Source: an uncultured Verrucomicrobiota bacterium (GTDB taxonomy: Bacteria; Verrucomicrobiota; Verrucomicrobiia; Verrucomicrobiales; Akkermansiaceae). From it: DNA of 38,986 nt. The notes below the pieces were generated by a model that was not told the DNA's origin, did not search any database, and saw only the letters and a program-made list of their open reading frames with translations. The translations under genes and the position numbers were made by a program. Below, piece by piece: positions 16,901-24,735 of this stretch. The DNA lies in assembly GCA_913063525.1 (NCBI GenBank), contig CAJXYV010000007.1, positions 1 to 38,986 on the forward strand, written 5' to 3'. How positions within the stretch are numbered: position 1 is the stretch's first letter; the number at the start of each line of letters is the position of its first letter.

Positions 16901-17289
16901 GCCGATACGAGAATCATATTGGAATATGGAGTGGTGTCGCCCGTGCGGATCAGTCCGATGGCTCCGGGGATACGTTTTTTGAAGACCGCTTCATGGCTTT
17001 CATAGGTCACCGGGATTCCTGCGAGTGCGGATTCAAACGCGGCAACCGTGGCCGCGTCATTGGCCTCGCGAAACCCCCCGGCCATGTGAACGGCACCCAC
17101 CGTGAAATTTTGCCGGATCGCTGCGAGCACCTGGAGTACGGTGGGCACGTCGTCGATGAGCGAGATGTCCACCGTTTCGATCTCCGGCCAGAACGGGAAA
17201 CCACGGTCGGCGATGATCAGCAGGTTCGTGTGACGGACCCGCGCCAGCAGGTCGAGGATCTGGGGATTGAGGATGCCGGAGTTGAGCAT
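16897..17289 (-). CDS. RbsD/FucU-family sugar mutarotase
   Basis: This small cytoplasmic protein interconverts alpha and beta (and pyranose/furanose) sugar anomers after uptake. The start is set at the ATG giving MLNSGILNPQILDLLARVRH, 10 bp after the aldo-keto reductase stop. A start at 17337 would overlap that gene by 38 bp and add unrelated residues. Family landmarks are RHTNLLIIADRGFP with His20 and Asp28, VDISLIDDVPTVLQVLAAI, the YESHEAVFKK segment, and the C-terminal PYSNMILVSA matching PYANIIL of RbsD. The length of 130 is slightly short (139-140 typical). Details look nearer to RbsD than to FucU. Context points to L-galactose or L-fucose as substrate. Confidence 0.88.
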   Translation of the reverse strand: MLNSGILNPQILDLLARVRHTNLLIIADRGFPFWPEIETVDISLIDDVPTVLQVLAAIRQNFTVGAVHMAGGFREANDAATVAAFESALAGIPVTYESHEAVFKKRIPGAIGLIRTGDTTPYSNMILVSA

Positions 17290-17299
17290 GGCGGAGTTG

Positions 17300-18259
17300 T
17301 TAAGAGAGGATGGGATCGCGGTGCTCGGGAAGCCCACGGGTAAAGTTATGATTGCGGATGGGTGTGAGGATTTCTAACACTTCGGCGAGTAGCACTTCAT
17401 CCAGCGGCTCATTGGCATAGGCGATGTTATCCCGGATGTTCTGGGGACGGGCGGTGCCAACGAGGGTGGTGGCGATGTCTGGGTTGGCCAGACAAAACTG
17501 CACGGCGAGTTTCACGACATCGACGCCCCTAGCCTTGCAGTGTGCGACTGCTTTACGGCAACCTTCCTGGATGGCCTTGCTGGCAGGGTGCCATGCCGGC
17601 GCGCCACGCTCGGTCAGTAGGCCCATACCGGTGGGCGACGCGTTGATGATGCCCACGCCCTTTTCCTTCAGGTAGGGAATCATCTCCGCGAGCGACGTAT
17701 CATTCATCTCATAGTGACAGAATGATAGAATGGTCTCCACCACACCCGGACCGACGCGGTCGAGCAGGGCCGGAAACACCTTCAATGGCAGCCCGGTGAT
17801 GCCGACGTGCCCGACCAGCCCCTGCTCCTTCATGCGGTGCAGCGTGGGCAGGGTCTCGTTCACGATCTGGTCGTGATCTGCGAATTCGATGTCATGGCAC
17901 TGGATCAGGTCGATGTGATCCACGCCGAGACGCACCAAGCTGTGCTCGACGCTGCGCTCGGTGCTGGCCCGCGAGTAGTCGTAATCGCCGCGATCTTCAC
18001 TGTAGCTGCCGATCTTGGTGGCGAGGATGTAGCGGTCGCGCGCCACTCCTTGCAAGGTGCGGCCGAGGTTCAGTTCCGCGAGCGATTTGCCGTAGGCAGG
18101 TGAGACGTCGATGAAATTGATGTCGCCGTCGAGCGCGGCGTGGACCGTCTCGATGCAATCGTCGAGGGTGATTTCATGAAAAACGGCACCCAGTGATGAC
18201 GCGCCAAAGCTGAGGACGGAGACCTCCAGTCCGGTGTTGCCGAGTTTGCGATATTCCAT
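17300..18259 (-). CDS. Aldo/keto reductase, L-galactose/L-fucose 1-dehydrogenase type
   Basis: This is a 319-residue NAD(P)-dependent TIM-barrel enzyme with the catalytic tetrad Asp51, Tyr56, Lys82 and His122. Its sequence strongly resembles plant L-galactose dehydrogenase: QCHDIEFADHDQIVNETLP, VGITGLPLKVF, ILSFCHYEMNDTSLAEMIPY, KGVGIINASPTGMGLLTERG, PAWHPAS and a closing LTPIRN. That enzyme oxidises L-galactose to its lactone. It is the first gene of the minus-strand half of the cluster, divergent from the AraC regulator across 146 bp. Together with the lactonase and the LgoD-like dehydrogenase it suggests oxidative, phosphate-free use of L-galactose; L-fucose would also fit the active site of this subfamily. 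Confidence 0.9.
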   Translation of the reverse strand: MEYRKLGNTGLEVSVLSFGASSLGAVFHEITLDDCIETVHAALDGDINFIDVSPAYGKSLAELNLGRTLQGVARDRYILATKIGSYSEDRGDYDYSRASTERSVEHSLVRLGVDHIDLIQCHDIEFADHDQIVNETLPTLHRMKEQGLVGHVGITGLPLKVFPALLDRVGPGVVETILSFCHYEMNDTSLAEMIPYLKEKGVGIINASPTGMGLLTERGAPAWHPASKAIQEGCRKAVAHCKARGVDVVKLAVQFCLANPDIATTLVGTARPQNIRDNIAYANEPLDEVLLAEVLEILTPIRNHNFTRGLPEHRDPILS

Positions 18260-18343
18260 GGTCTGGCTGGGTTTGGCGGGGAAGTGAGGTCACCCGTCCA
18301 TGAGGATGGTGATGCGGGTCATCCAGTGCTCCGAACGCTAGCG

Positions 18344-18376
18344 GGAAAGTGGCGTTTGAAAATGGATGCACTTTCC
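18344..18376. promoter_or_regulatory. Candidate AraC operator in the divergent control region
   Basis: GGAAAGTG (18344-18351) and CACTTTCC (18369-18376) form a perfect inverted repeat with a 17-bp spacer, placing the half-sites about 25 bp apart. It lies 30 bp before the AraC start and about 85 bp before the aldo-keto reductase start. It is a plausible binding site through which the regulator controls both directions. Binding is inferred only from the dyad and its position. Confidence 0.4.
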
Positions 18377-18405
18377 AAAAAGATGGATATTCTTGCCGCA
18401 TCGCG

Positions 18406-19287
18406 ATGAACATGCCTGAGATCACACCGCTGCCGCCGTTATCCCGCCAGGTTTCTTCGCACCGCTACTTCCACCTGGAGGCGAAGCTGCCGCCGGATGA
18501 TGTTTTCGTGGTCTGCGGCGGAAGGGAACGTTGTGATCCCAATTACCTCATGGAGCGACCGGGGTTTCCATGCTACGGGCTGGAATTCGTGGCCGAAGGA
18601 ACGGGTGAGTTGCTACTGGATGGACATTTTCACCCGCTCCATGCCGGGGTGGCGTTTTTCTATGGCCCCGGAATTGCCCACCGGATCTCCAATAGTTCCG
18701 GCCAGTCGATGACTAAATATTTTGTCGACTTTTCTGGCGCCGGTGCGGAGGAGTTTTTGAGAGAAAACGAGCTACCGCCCGGTCGGGCGGTGCAAACCCT
18801 GCAATCCGATGCCATCCGCTTTCTCATCGACCAGATGATCGCCGATGGTGCCGAGGCGGCGGAAAAATCGGCGGATTTGTGTGTCCTCTATCTGCGCGCC
18901 ATTGTGTTGAAGCTAGCCGGAGGCATCGCGCCTTCGCCCTCGCCCGTCGCGGACCAGATGCCGCAGTTCCGGCAGTGGCGGGAATTCATCGACGCAAATT
19001 TCAGAGAACTGCGTGACCTTGAGGGGATCGCGACGGCGCTGCACGTTCGCCCGGCTCAACTGTGTCGGATGTTCCAGCGCTACGGCCAATCCAGTCCGTT
19101 CCGCTACCTGACACGCCAGAAAATGAATCACGCCGCCGAGCTGCTCGTTACGACAAATATCCAGATCCGGGAAGTGGCTGACGAGGTGGGGTATCCGGAT
19201 CCCTATCACTTTTCCCGCTTGTTTAAACAACACTTTGGGTACTCCCCCCGGGAATTCGCAAGGCTCTACCGGCGGGTTGTGCTGTGA
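18406..19287 (+). CDS. AraC/XylS-family transcriptional regulator
   Basis: The start chosen is the ATG giving MNMPEITPLPPLSRQ; a GTG at 18349 would add 19 residues and would lie inside the candidate operator. The 293-residue product has an N-terminal cupin-like sensor domain (about 30-150), with segments such as GELLLDGHFHPLHAGVAFFYGPGIAHRI typical of arabinose-binding-like domains. Two helix-turn-helix motifs are at the C-terminus: LEGIATALHVRPAQLCRMFQRYG and IREVADEVGYPDPYHFSRLFK, ending FGYSPREFARLYRR. It is divergent from the sugar-oxidation and permease genes and followed after 85 bp by the lactonase. It is very likely the local inducer-responsive regulator of the whole locus, with L-galactose, L-fucose or an oligosaccharide as ligand. 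Confidence 0.93.
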   Translation: MNMPEITPLPPLSRQVSSHRYFHLEAKLPPDDVFVVCGGRERCDPNYLMERPGFPCYGLEFVAEGTGELLLDGHFHPLHAGVAFFYGPGIAHRISNSSGQSMTKYFVDFSGAGAEEFLRENELPPGRAVQTLQSDAIRFLIDQMIADGAEAAEKSADLCVLYLRAIVLKLAGGIAPSPSPVADQMPQFRQWREFIDANFRELRDLEGIATALHVRPAQLCRMFQRYGQSSPFRYLTRQKMNHAAELLVTTNIQIREVADEVGYPDPYHFSRLFKQHFGYSPREFARLYRRVVL

Positions 19288-19372
19288 CGCCAGAGAGTCG
19301 CCGCTAAATTCGAAGTTGTCGCAAAAAACGTAACCAGTAACCTTACGACCCACCCACGAAACCACCGTTTGC

Positions 19373-20200
19373 ATGATCGATTCCCACCACCACTTATGGA
19401 ATTACTCGCCGGAGGAATACGACTGGATTCCTCCGGGCACACCGCTGGCGAAAGACCAACTCGTTGCCGAATTGGAGAAAGCGACCACGGCCGCCAAGGT
19501 CGATGCCACCGTGGTGGTGCAAGCCCGCCAAGTGCTGGCCGAATCCGACTGGCTGCTTTCGCTGGCGGATGCCACCGACCGGATTCAAGGCGTGATCGGC
19601 TGGGTGCCATTGATTGATCGAAACGTCGGCGAGCCACTCGGGCGTCTGGCGGCGCATCCCAAGTTCAAGGCGGTAAGGCACGTCCTCCAGGGCGAACCTG
19701 ACTCTTATTTCCTTCGCGATGATTTCCACCGGGGGCTCGGTCTCCTTCCGGACATCGATCTCCGCTATGATCTGCTAGTGTTTCAGCGGCAGCTCCCGGT
19801 CGCGATCCAACTTGTCGACCGCCAGCCGGAGCTGGGCATCATCATCGACCACATAGCCAAGCCTGAAATTCGGAAGGGACAAATCGACCCCGCCTGGCGA
19901 TCCGGCATGGCGGAACTCGCCAAACGCGAAAACATCCTCGGCGTGAAAATTTCCGGAATGGTTACCGAGGTCCTCGACGCGGAAATAGACGAGCCCACGC
20001 TGCGCGCCTATTTTGATGAGGCGCTTGCGCTCTTCGGACCCGACCGTTTGCTCTTCGGCACCGATTGGCCCGTGTGCCTGCTGCGCGTCGAATCTTATCA
20101 GACTTGGGCGAAAATGGTCCGGAGATTTGTCGCGGACCTGTCTGCCGACGAAGCCGACGCCATCCTCCATGACAACGCGGCGCGGATTTACGACTTGTGA
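19373..20200 (+). CDS. COG3618 amidohydrolase, L-fucono/L-galactono-lactonase
   Basis: The 275-residue cytoplasmic TIM-barrel enzyme has amidohydrolase-superfamily metal and catalytic residues: H-x-H at His5/His7 in DSHHHLWN, His160 in IIIDHIAKP, and the terminal Asp231 in LLFGTDWPV. These are the landmarks of COG3618, in which L-fucono-1,5-lactonase and L-galactono-1,5-lactonase activities have been shown. It would hydrolyse the lactone made by the aldo-keto reductase encoded about 1.1 kb away on the other strand. It follows the AraC gene by 85 bp on the same strand, probably cotranscribed. Its stop converges on the downstream GH2 gene with 73 bp between. 4-Sulfomuconolactonase and 2-pyrone-4,6-dicarboxylate lactonase are relatives that context excludes. 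Confidence 0.88.
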   Translation: MIDSHHHLWNYSPEEYDWIPPGTPLAKDQLVAELEKATTAAKVDATVVVQARQVLAESDWLLSLADATDRIQGVIGWVPLIDRNVGEPLGRLAAHPKFKAVRHVLQGEPDSYFLRDDFHRGLGLLPDIDLRYDLLVFQRQLPVAIQLVDRQPELGIIIDHIAKPEIRKGQIDPAWRSGMAELAKRENILGVKISGMVTEVLDAEIDEPTLRAYFDEALALFGPDRLLFGTDWPVCLLRVESYQTWAKMVRRFVADLSADEADAILHDNAARIYDL

Positions 20201-20273
20201 CCTACGGCTTCGATCCCTTCGGTCGCGGCAAGGCCGGCCACCATGTATTCCGAATTGAAGGGGCATCCTTTCG

Positions 20274-23200
20274 TTATTGATCGTAACTGTGATAAAACGG
20301 GCGGAATACCTTGCGGGCGGCGGCAGGCTTGCCGAACCATCGCGTCAGCGCTGCCGGCCATTTGTCATCAAGGGGCACGAGCGTGAAGCTGCCAGCGAGG
20401 TGTGGAGTCTTCGCCACATCGACAAGTGTCTCGGGCAGCCAACCCTTATTGCCGAGAGCGGAGATGACCGCGTTGTGATTCAGGAACGTTTGGTTGTCGT
20501 TGCGCTCAACGGCGACATCGGCGGGCGTCGTCATTGCGAGCGCCACGCCCGCACCTGTGGGATTCGTTAGCAGTGCCAGCTCGGTCTCGCGGCGGTTTCC
20601 TTGGAAGTGAAGGTCTTCGCGATTGAGGTGGAACAGGCCAAACTCGTCCAGTCGTTCCTTGCCCGGATAGGCGGGGTAAGGTCCCTGGCCGATCCAGCGA
20701 AACTCCGACAATGAGTCCGGCAGCACGACAGACAAGCCGGCCTCCAACAAGACTCCTTGGGCATTCGTCGCAGCGTAATCGTAGCTGATGGCAATGGCGC
20801 CGCCCGGCGAGATGTCTGCCTGATAGCTGCCGACTAATGCCTGCTCGGGCTTGTCCTGTCGCGGGTAGGTTCCGGAGACAACGAGGTGAACGGATGCTCC
20901 CTGCCTCGTGACTTTGATCACGGGCGAATCGAGTTTCGTGAGCATCGCCATCGGCCAAATATCCACGGCTTTGGCTTTGCGTGAATCTGTGGCGATGCGC
21001 TGGCTATTCAGGGAGAATTTGCGGCCGGTGTGCGGATAAATGCCCGCCATCAGCAGACGTCCCTGACGGTCATGAATGGTTAGCTCGCCACTTGGGCGCG
21101 CGACGGTGAGTACCCACCGCGGCAGTGTGATCTTCACCTCGGTTTCGGTTTCCGTTATGCTTTGTGCCGTCCCGATTTGCAAGGTCGCCGACCATGTGTG
21201 GCGCTGAGCGTCGGCGAGGTCGAGACGCACGGTACGCTCGGTGATCTGAAGAGCCTTTTCATCCAAGCAGCGCACATTGAGTGCGAGCACATCGCTGCTG
21301 GCATCGGCGGGGATGTTCACGGGGATGCGCACGGTTTCCTTTTCGTGCGCTGGGGCGTGCATCAGGATTTCACCTTTCTGGACATCGGTGCCATTGCGCT
21401 GCAATGACCATGCCAGCTTCATCCCGGCAAGCGCGCGGAAGTCGTGGCGGTTCTCGACGGTGAGTGCGATTTCCTGCGCGCCCGGTTTCACCGCGGCAGA
21501 GCGCTCCGCAATCTGGACAGCTGAGTAAACTTTGCGCGTTTCCCAGAAGTCGGTCTGCGGAGTGCGGTCGGCGTAAACGATGCCGTCGGATCCGTCAGCA
21601 TCATGGGTGTCATAGAAGCGGTTCTTGTCCAGCCACACCGCGCCTAGGGGCTTTTTCGAGTCAAAAGGCTTCCGGCTTTTCACCAAAAGTCCTTGGTCTT
21701 GGAAATGCCAGATGGCACCACCGGTAAACTGCGGCGTCGCCTGCATGATTTCCCACTGATCATCGAGTCGGTCAAAGCCGAGACCCCAGGAGTGGACGTA
21801 TTCGCTGTAGATCGTCGGGCGCTTCAACGTTTTCGCCTGCTCGCGGAGTTCGGCATTGCTCGGATAATGCGGCGAGTAAACGTCCACGAACTCCGGAAAT
21901 TTCTGCCAGCTTTTTTCAAAGTCATCCGGTGTCTGGGGCAAACAAACCGGCCGTGTCGGATCCAGTTCTTTGGCATAGCGGGCGGCGTCCAACTCGATCT
22001 TCTCAAACGGGTTTTCGTTACCAATGCTCCAAACGATGACCGAGGCGTGATTTTTGTCGCGCATGATGGTCGCTTGGGTGCGTGCCAGGATATGGTTGCG
22101 GTAGGCTGGATCCTTAAGATGTTTGTAGCCTCTGCTGCCAATCGCCACCTCGTCCATGACATAGAAGCCCACCTCGTCGCAAAGCTCCAAGAAGCGCGGC
22201 TGCGGAGGATAATGCGAAGTGCGCACATGGTTGATGTTGCCCTTTTTCATCAGATCGAGATCGGCGCGCATTTTCGCCTCGGTGATGGCGCGGCCATCCA
22301 CCGGATCCAAGTCGTGATGGTTGACTCCGCGCAGTTTGATCGGACGACCATTGAGAAGAAACACGCCATCCTTGATACTGATTTCACGCAGGCCGATGCG
22401 TTCCCCGATGGTTTGCAGCGGCTGGTCTTTCGCCGAAAGCGTAAGCTGCAGGCGATAAAGCGCAGGTGTCTCCGCCGTCCAGAGTTGCGGATTCACCACA
22501 TGCACCGTCGTGTCGTAGTGGCCGTTAGGCTGCTGCGGCAAATCGAACTCGCTCACCGTTTGGCCATCCGGTGCCAGCAACTTTCCACGAACCTCACTGC
22601 CAGGCTGGTTCACGGTGACGCTAACCGACAAATCCGCCGACCCGTCCGCCGCCAGTTTGGTCTGCGTGGACACATCCTGCAGATACGTCGTCGGCACGGA
22701 AAAGAGGGTGACGTCGCGATAGATGCCCGAGAGCGCCCAGTCGTCATTCACGTCGAATTCATAGCCGAACGGCTTGGTCGTCACCTGCACGGCGAGCACG
22801 TTGTCCGCCTTCGCGTTGGTCTGCAGTGCGTCGGTGATGTCGAAGGTGTTAGGCTCGTAAGCACCCGCCCCGGATGCGCCGATCTTTGTGCCATTCACCC
22901 ATGCCTCAAATCCGTAAGCCACGCCCTCGAAACGCAGGCACACTCGCCGTCCACCTCGCCAAGCTGCGGGCACACGAAGCGTGCGCCGATAGAGTCCAAG
23001 CCCGTCTTTGAGACCTTTTATATCGTAGCCCGGCTCGGCAAAGCCCTTCATTTCCCAATTCGCTGGGACCACAATCTTCTTCCACGCCGAGACATCGAAG
23101 CTCGGCGCGTTAAAACCCGCATCGGCCCCGGCGTTGAGCGAGGGAATGTATTTGAATGACCAATCGCCGTTGAGCGATTGCGTGAAACCTTCGGCCTTCG

Positions 23201-23315
23201 CCGGGTAAACGGAGATGGGAGCGGCGGTACTGCGGGTGATCGTAGCAAGCGTACTCGCTGAAATGAGAGCTATGATACAAAAACAGCCCAAGCGGATTCG
23301 GCGCAGCCGTTTCAT
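20274..23315 (-). CDS. Glycoside hydrolase family 2, beta-galactosidase-like (copy 1)
   Basis: This is a 1013-residue exported retaining glycosidase of LacZ-like five-domain layout. It has a signal peptide (to about 31) and an N-terminal sugar-binding jelly roll beginning [15 protein letters not shown] (41-55). An Ig-like domain follows (about 210-315). The TIM barrel has [13 protein letters not shown] (326-338), acid/base Glu434 in WSIGNENP and nucleophile Glu505 in TIYSEYVHSW. A second Ig-like domain (about 610-720) and a large C-terminal beta-sandwich (about 740-1013) with FRWIGQGPYPAYPGKERL complete it. Beta-galactosidase activity on RG-I or arabinogalactan side chains is the likely role. 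The start overlaps the GH28 stop by 4 bp. It is paralogous over its whole length to the GH2 gene at 26985-30047. Confidence 0.93.
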   Translation of the reverse strand: MKRLRRIRLGCFCIIALISASTLATITRSTAAPISVYPAKAEGFTQSLNGDWSFKYIPSLNAGADAGFNAPSFDVSAWKKIVVPANWEMKGFAEPGYDIKGLKDGLGLYRRTLRVPAAWRGGRRVCLRFEGVAYGFEAWVNGTKIGASGAGAYEPNTFDITDALQTNAKADNVLAVQVTTKPFGYEFDVNDDWALSGIYRDVTLFSVPTTYLQDVSTQTKLAADGSADLSVSVTVNQPGSEVRGKLLAPDGQTVSEFDLPQQPNGHYDTTVHVVNPQLWTAETPALYRLQLTLSAKDQPLQTIGERIGLREISIKDGVFLLNGRPIKLRGVNHHDLDPVDGRAITEAKMRADLDLMKKGNINHVRTSHYPPQPRFLELCDEVGFYVMDEVAIGSRGYKHLKDPAYRNHILARTQATIMRDKNHASVIVWSIGNENPFEKIELDAARYAKELDPTRPVCLPQTPDDFEKSWQKFPEFVDVYSPHYPSNAELREQAKTLKRPTIYSEYVHSWGLGFDRLDDQWEIMQATPQFTGGAIWHFQDQGLLVKSRKPFDSKKPLGAVWLDKNRFYDTHDADGSDGIVYADRTPQTDFWETRKVYSAVQIAERSAAVKPGAQEIALTVENRHDFRALAGMKLAWSLQRNGTDVQKGEILMHAPAHEKETVRIPVNIPADASSDVLALNVRCLDEKALQITERTVRLDLADAQRHTWSATLQIGTAQSITETETEVKITLPRWVLTVARPSGELTIHDRQGRLLMAGIYPHTGRKFSLNSQRIATDSRKAKAVDIWPMAMLTKLDSPVIKVTRQGASVHLVVSGTYPRQDKPEQALVGSYQADISPGGAIAISYDYAATNAQGVLLEAGLSVVLPDSLSEFRWIGQGPYPAYPGKERLDEFGLFHLNREDLHFQGNRRETELALLTNPTGAGVALAMTTPADVAVERNDNQTFLNHNAVISALGNKGWLPETLVDVAKTPHLAGSFTLVPLDDKWPAALTRWFGKPAAARKVFRPFYHSYDQ

Positions 23316-24700
23316 TTCTGGGTGCTGGGTGATTCCTTGCCAAAATCGCCAGGCGTTACCTCTGCGGTGTCAATGAAGACCGTGGCTGGGCGCGCATCGG
23401 GTTTGAGCAGGTTCATACGCACATTGTTGAAATTCACGCCGCGGACGTGCCGCGCGTAGATGCCGTAGGCGGGCAGGGTTTTTCCAAACATATCGAACTC
23501 CGGATAGGCCTTTTCCTTTTCCGACAGACGGACTTTTGCCGCCTCGGCAGTGCCGCCACCCGGCAGTTCGAGCTGGATGTTTTCCAACGTCAGCGCCTCG
23601 ACCGGATAGCCGGGAACGCCGTTGATCAGCATTCCGATCATCTCAATGTTTTTGGCCGTCACGTTTTTGATCGTTACGTCGCGCAATTTGCCGGGGTTCG
23701 GCTTTGGTTGATCGCCCTCGCGGAAAGTCTTGAGGCGTGCACCGAGGCGGATGCTGATGGGCACGATCACGCCATCCATCGTGACGTCGCTGATCGTTAC
23801 GTTTTTCAGATCGCCGCCGTCCACGGCATTCAGGGCGATGCCGGACATCTTGGTGTTCGTGATCTGGCAACGGGAAATCGAGATGTTCTCAAAGCCGCCG
23901 ATGGCCTCGGTGCCGAGCTTGATCGCATTGCAGCGGGTCGAAAGTTTACAGTCGGTGGCGACGATGTTGCGGCTTGGTTTCCCTGCGCTGGTGGCCTTGA
24001 TGCAAAACGCGTCGTCGCCGCTGATGATGTCACAATTGCGCACCTGCACATTTTCGCAGGAATCCAGATCGATGCCGTCATTGTTGTGCATTTTCAAGTC
24101 GCGGCAGCGAATGGTCACGCCATCGACAAGGGTGTCCTTGGTCTGGAAAAAATTCAGCGTCCACGCACCGGGGTTGGTGAGGCGGACACCCCGGACCGTG
24201 ACGTTGTGGCAGCGCACCCAGCGCATCAGCATCGGCCGCATGGCGTAAGGCTTTTGCTTTGCTTTCAACTTCGGGCTTTGTCCGTCTACCGTGCCCTTGC
24301 CTTCAATGCCGACATTTTGTGCATCCATGGCGACGATCAGCGCGTGGCCCAGCGGGTTGCCGCTGCCGTCGATGAACGGATCGAGATTGCGGTAATCGGC
24401 GGCCTCCGTGCTGCCGAGCAAGGTGGCCTGATCTTCGAGTCGCAAGGTGACATTGCTTTTGATCTGGATCGTGCCGGTGAGATAGCGGCCTGCCGGGAAA
24501 CGGACGGTGCCGCCACCGACTGCGCTGCAGTCATCAATCACTTTTTGAATGCTGGCGGTGTTGAGCGTCGTGCCGTCGCCGATCACGCCGGCCTGTCTTG
24601 CATCGATGACCTTCTCGCTGCCTGCCATCGCGGTAAGGGTTGCGAGAAGAAGGCCGACTGTGGAGAGCGCGCTGCGGAAGGTTGTTGTGAGATGAGACAT
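23312..24700 (-). CDS. GH28-family protein with an atypical active site
   Basis: This is a 462-residue exported right-handed beta-helix protein with a signal peptide to about residue 26. The N-terminal VIDARQAGVIGDGTTLNTASIQ and GGGTVRFPAGRYLTG are standard for pectin GH28/rhamnogalacturonase-type enzymes. Two catalytic motifs are kept: NNDGID (Asn207-Asp208, the NTD motif) and SGDDAFCIK (Asp229-Asp230). The usual GHG histidine motif is replaced by RCNAIKLGTE around 256-264, and the RIK substrate-binding motif by IALNAVDG around 288. The three aspartates needed for inversion are present, so it may be active on a non-standard substrate such as rhamnogalacturonan oligosaccharides. It is followed by GH2 with a 4-bp overlap and preceded by GH59 with a 35-bp gap: one operon. 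Confidence 0.9.
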   Translation of the reverse strand: MSHLTTTFRSALSTVGLLLATLTAMAGSEKVIDARQAGVIGDGTTLNTASIQKVIDDCSAVGGGTVRFPAGRYLTGTIQIKSNVTLRLEDQATLLGSTEAADYRNLDPFIDGSGNPLGHALIVAMDAQNVGIEGKGTVDGQSPKLKAKQKPYAMRPMLMRWVRCHNVTVRGVRLTNPGAWTLNFFQTKDTLVDGVTIRCRDLKMHNNDGIDLDSCENVQVRNCDIISGDDAFCIKATSAGKPSRNIVATDCKLSTRCNAIKLGTEAIGGFENISISRCQITNTKMSGIALNAVDGGDLKNVTISDVTMDGVIVPISIRLGARLKTFREGDQPKPNPGKLRDVTIKNVTAKNIEMIGMLINGVPGYPVEALTLENIQLELPGGGTAEAAKVRLSEKEKAYPEFDMFGKTLPAYGIYARHVRGVNFNNVRMNLLKPDARPATVFIDTAEVTPGDFGKESPSTQK

Positions 24701-24735
24701 AAATTGAAAGTTACGGGGTTGGCGGAGCGAGTTTG

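Noticed and set aside
16897..17337. Longer start for the mutarotase at 17337
   Set aside because: It would overlap the aldo-keto reductase gene by 38 bp and add residues foreign to the family; the ATG at 17287-17289 fits better.
14294..20200. Classical L-fucose isomerase/kinase/aldolase pathway
   Set aside because: None of FucI, FucK or FucA is encoded; the genes present fit an oxidative, non-phosphorylated route.
21693..23159. Long plus-strand frame of 488 codons opposite GH2 copy 1
   Set aside because: Antisense shadow of a well-supported GH2 gene; composition rich in Arg/His/Val without any domain.
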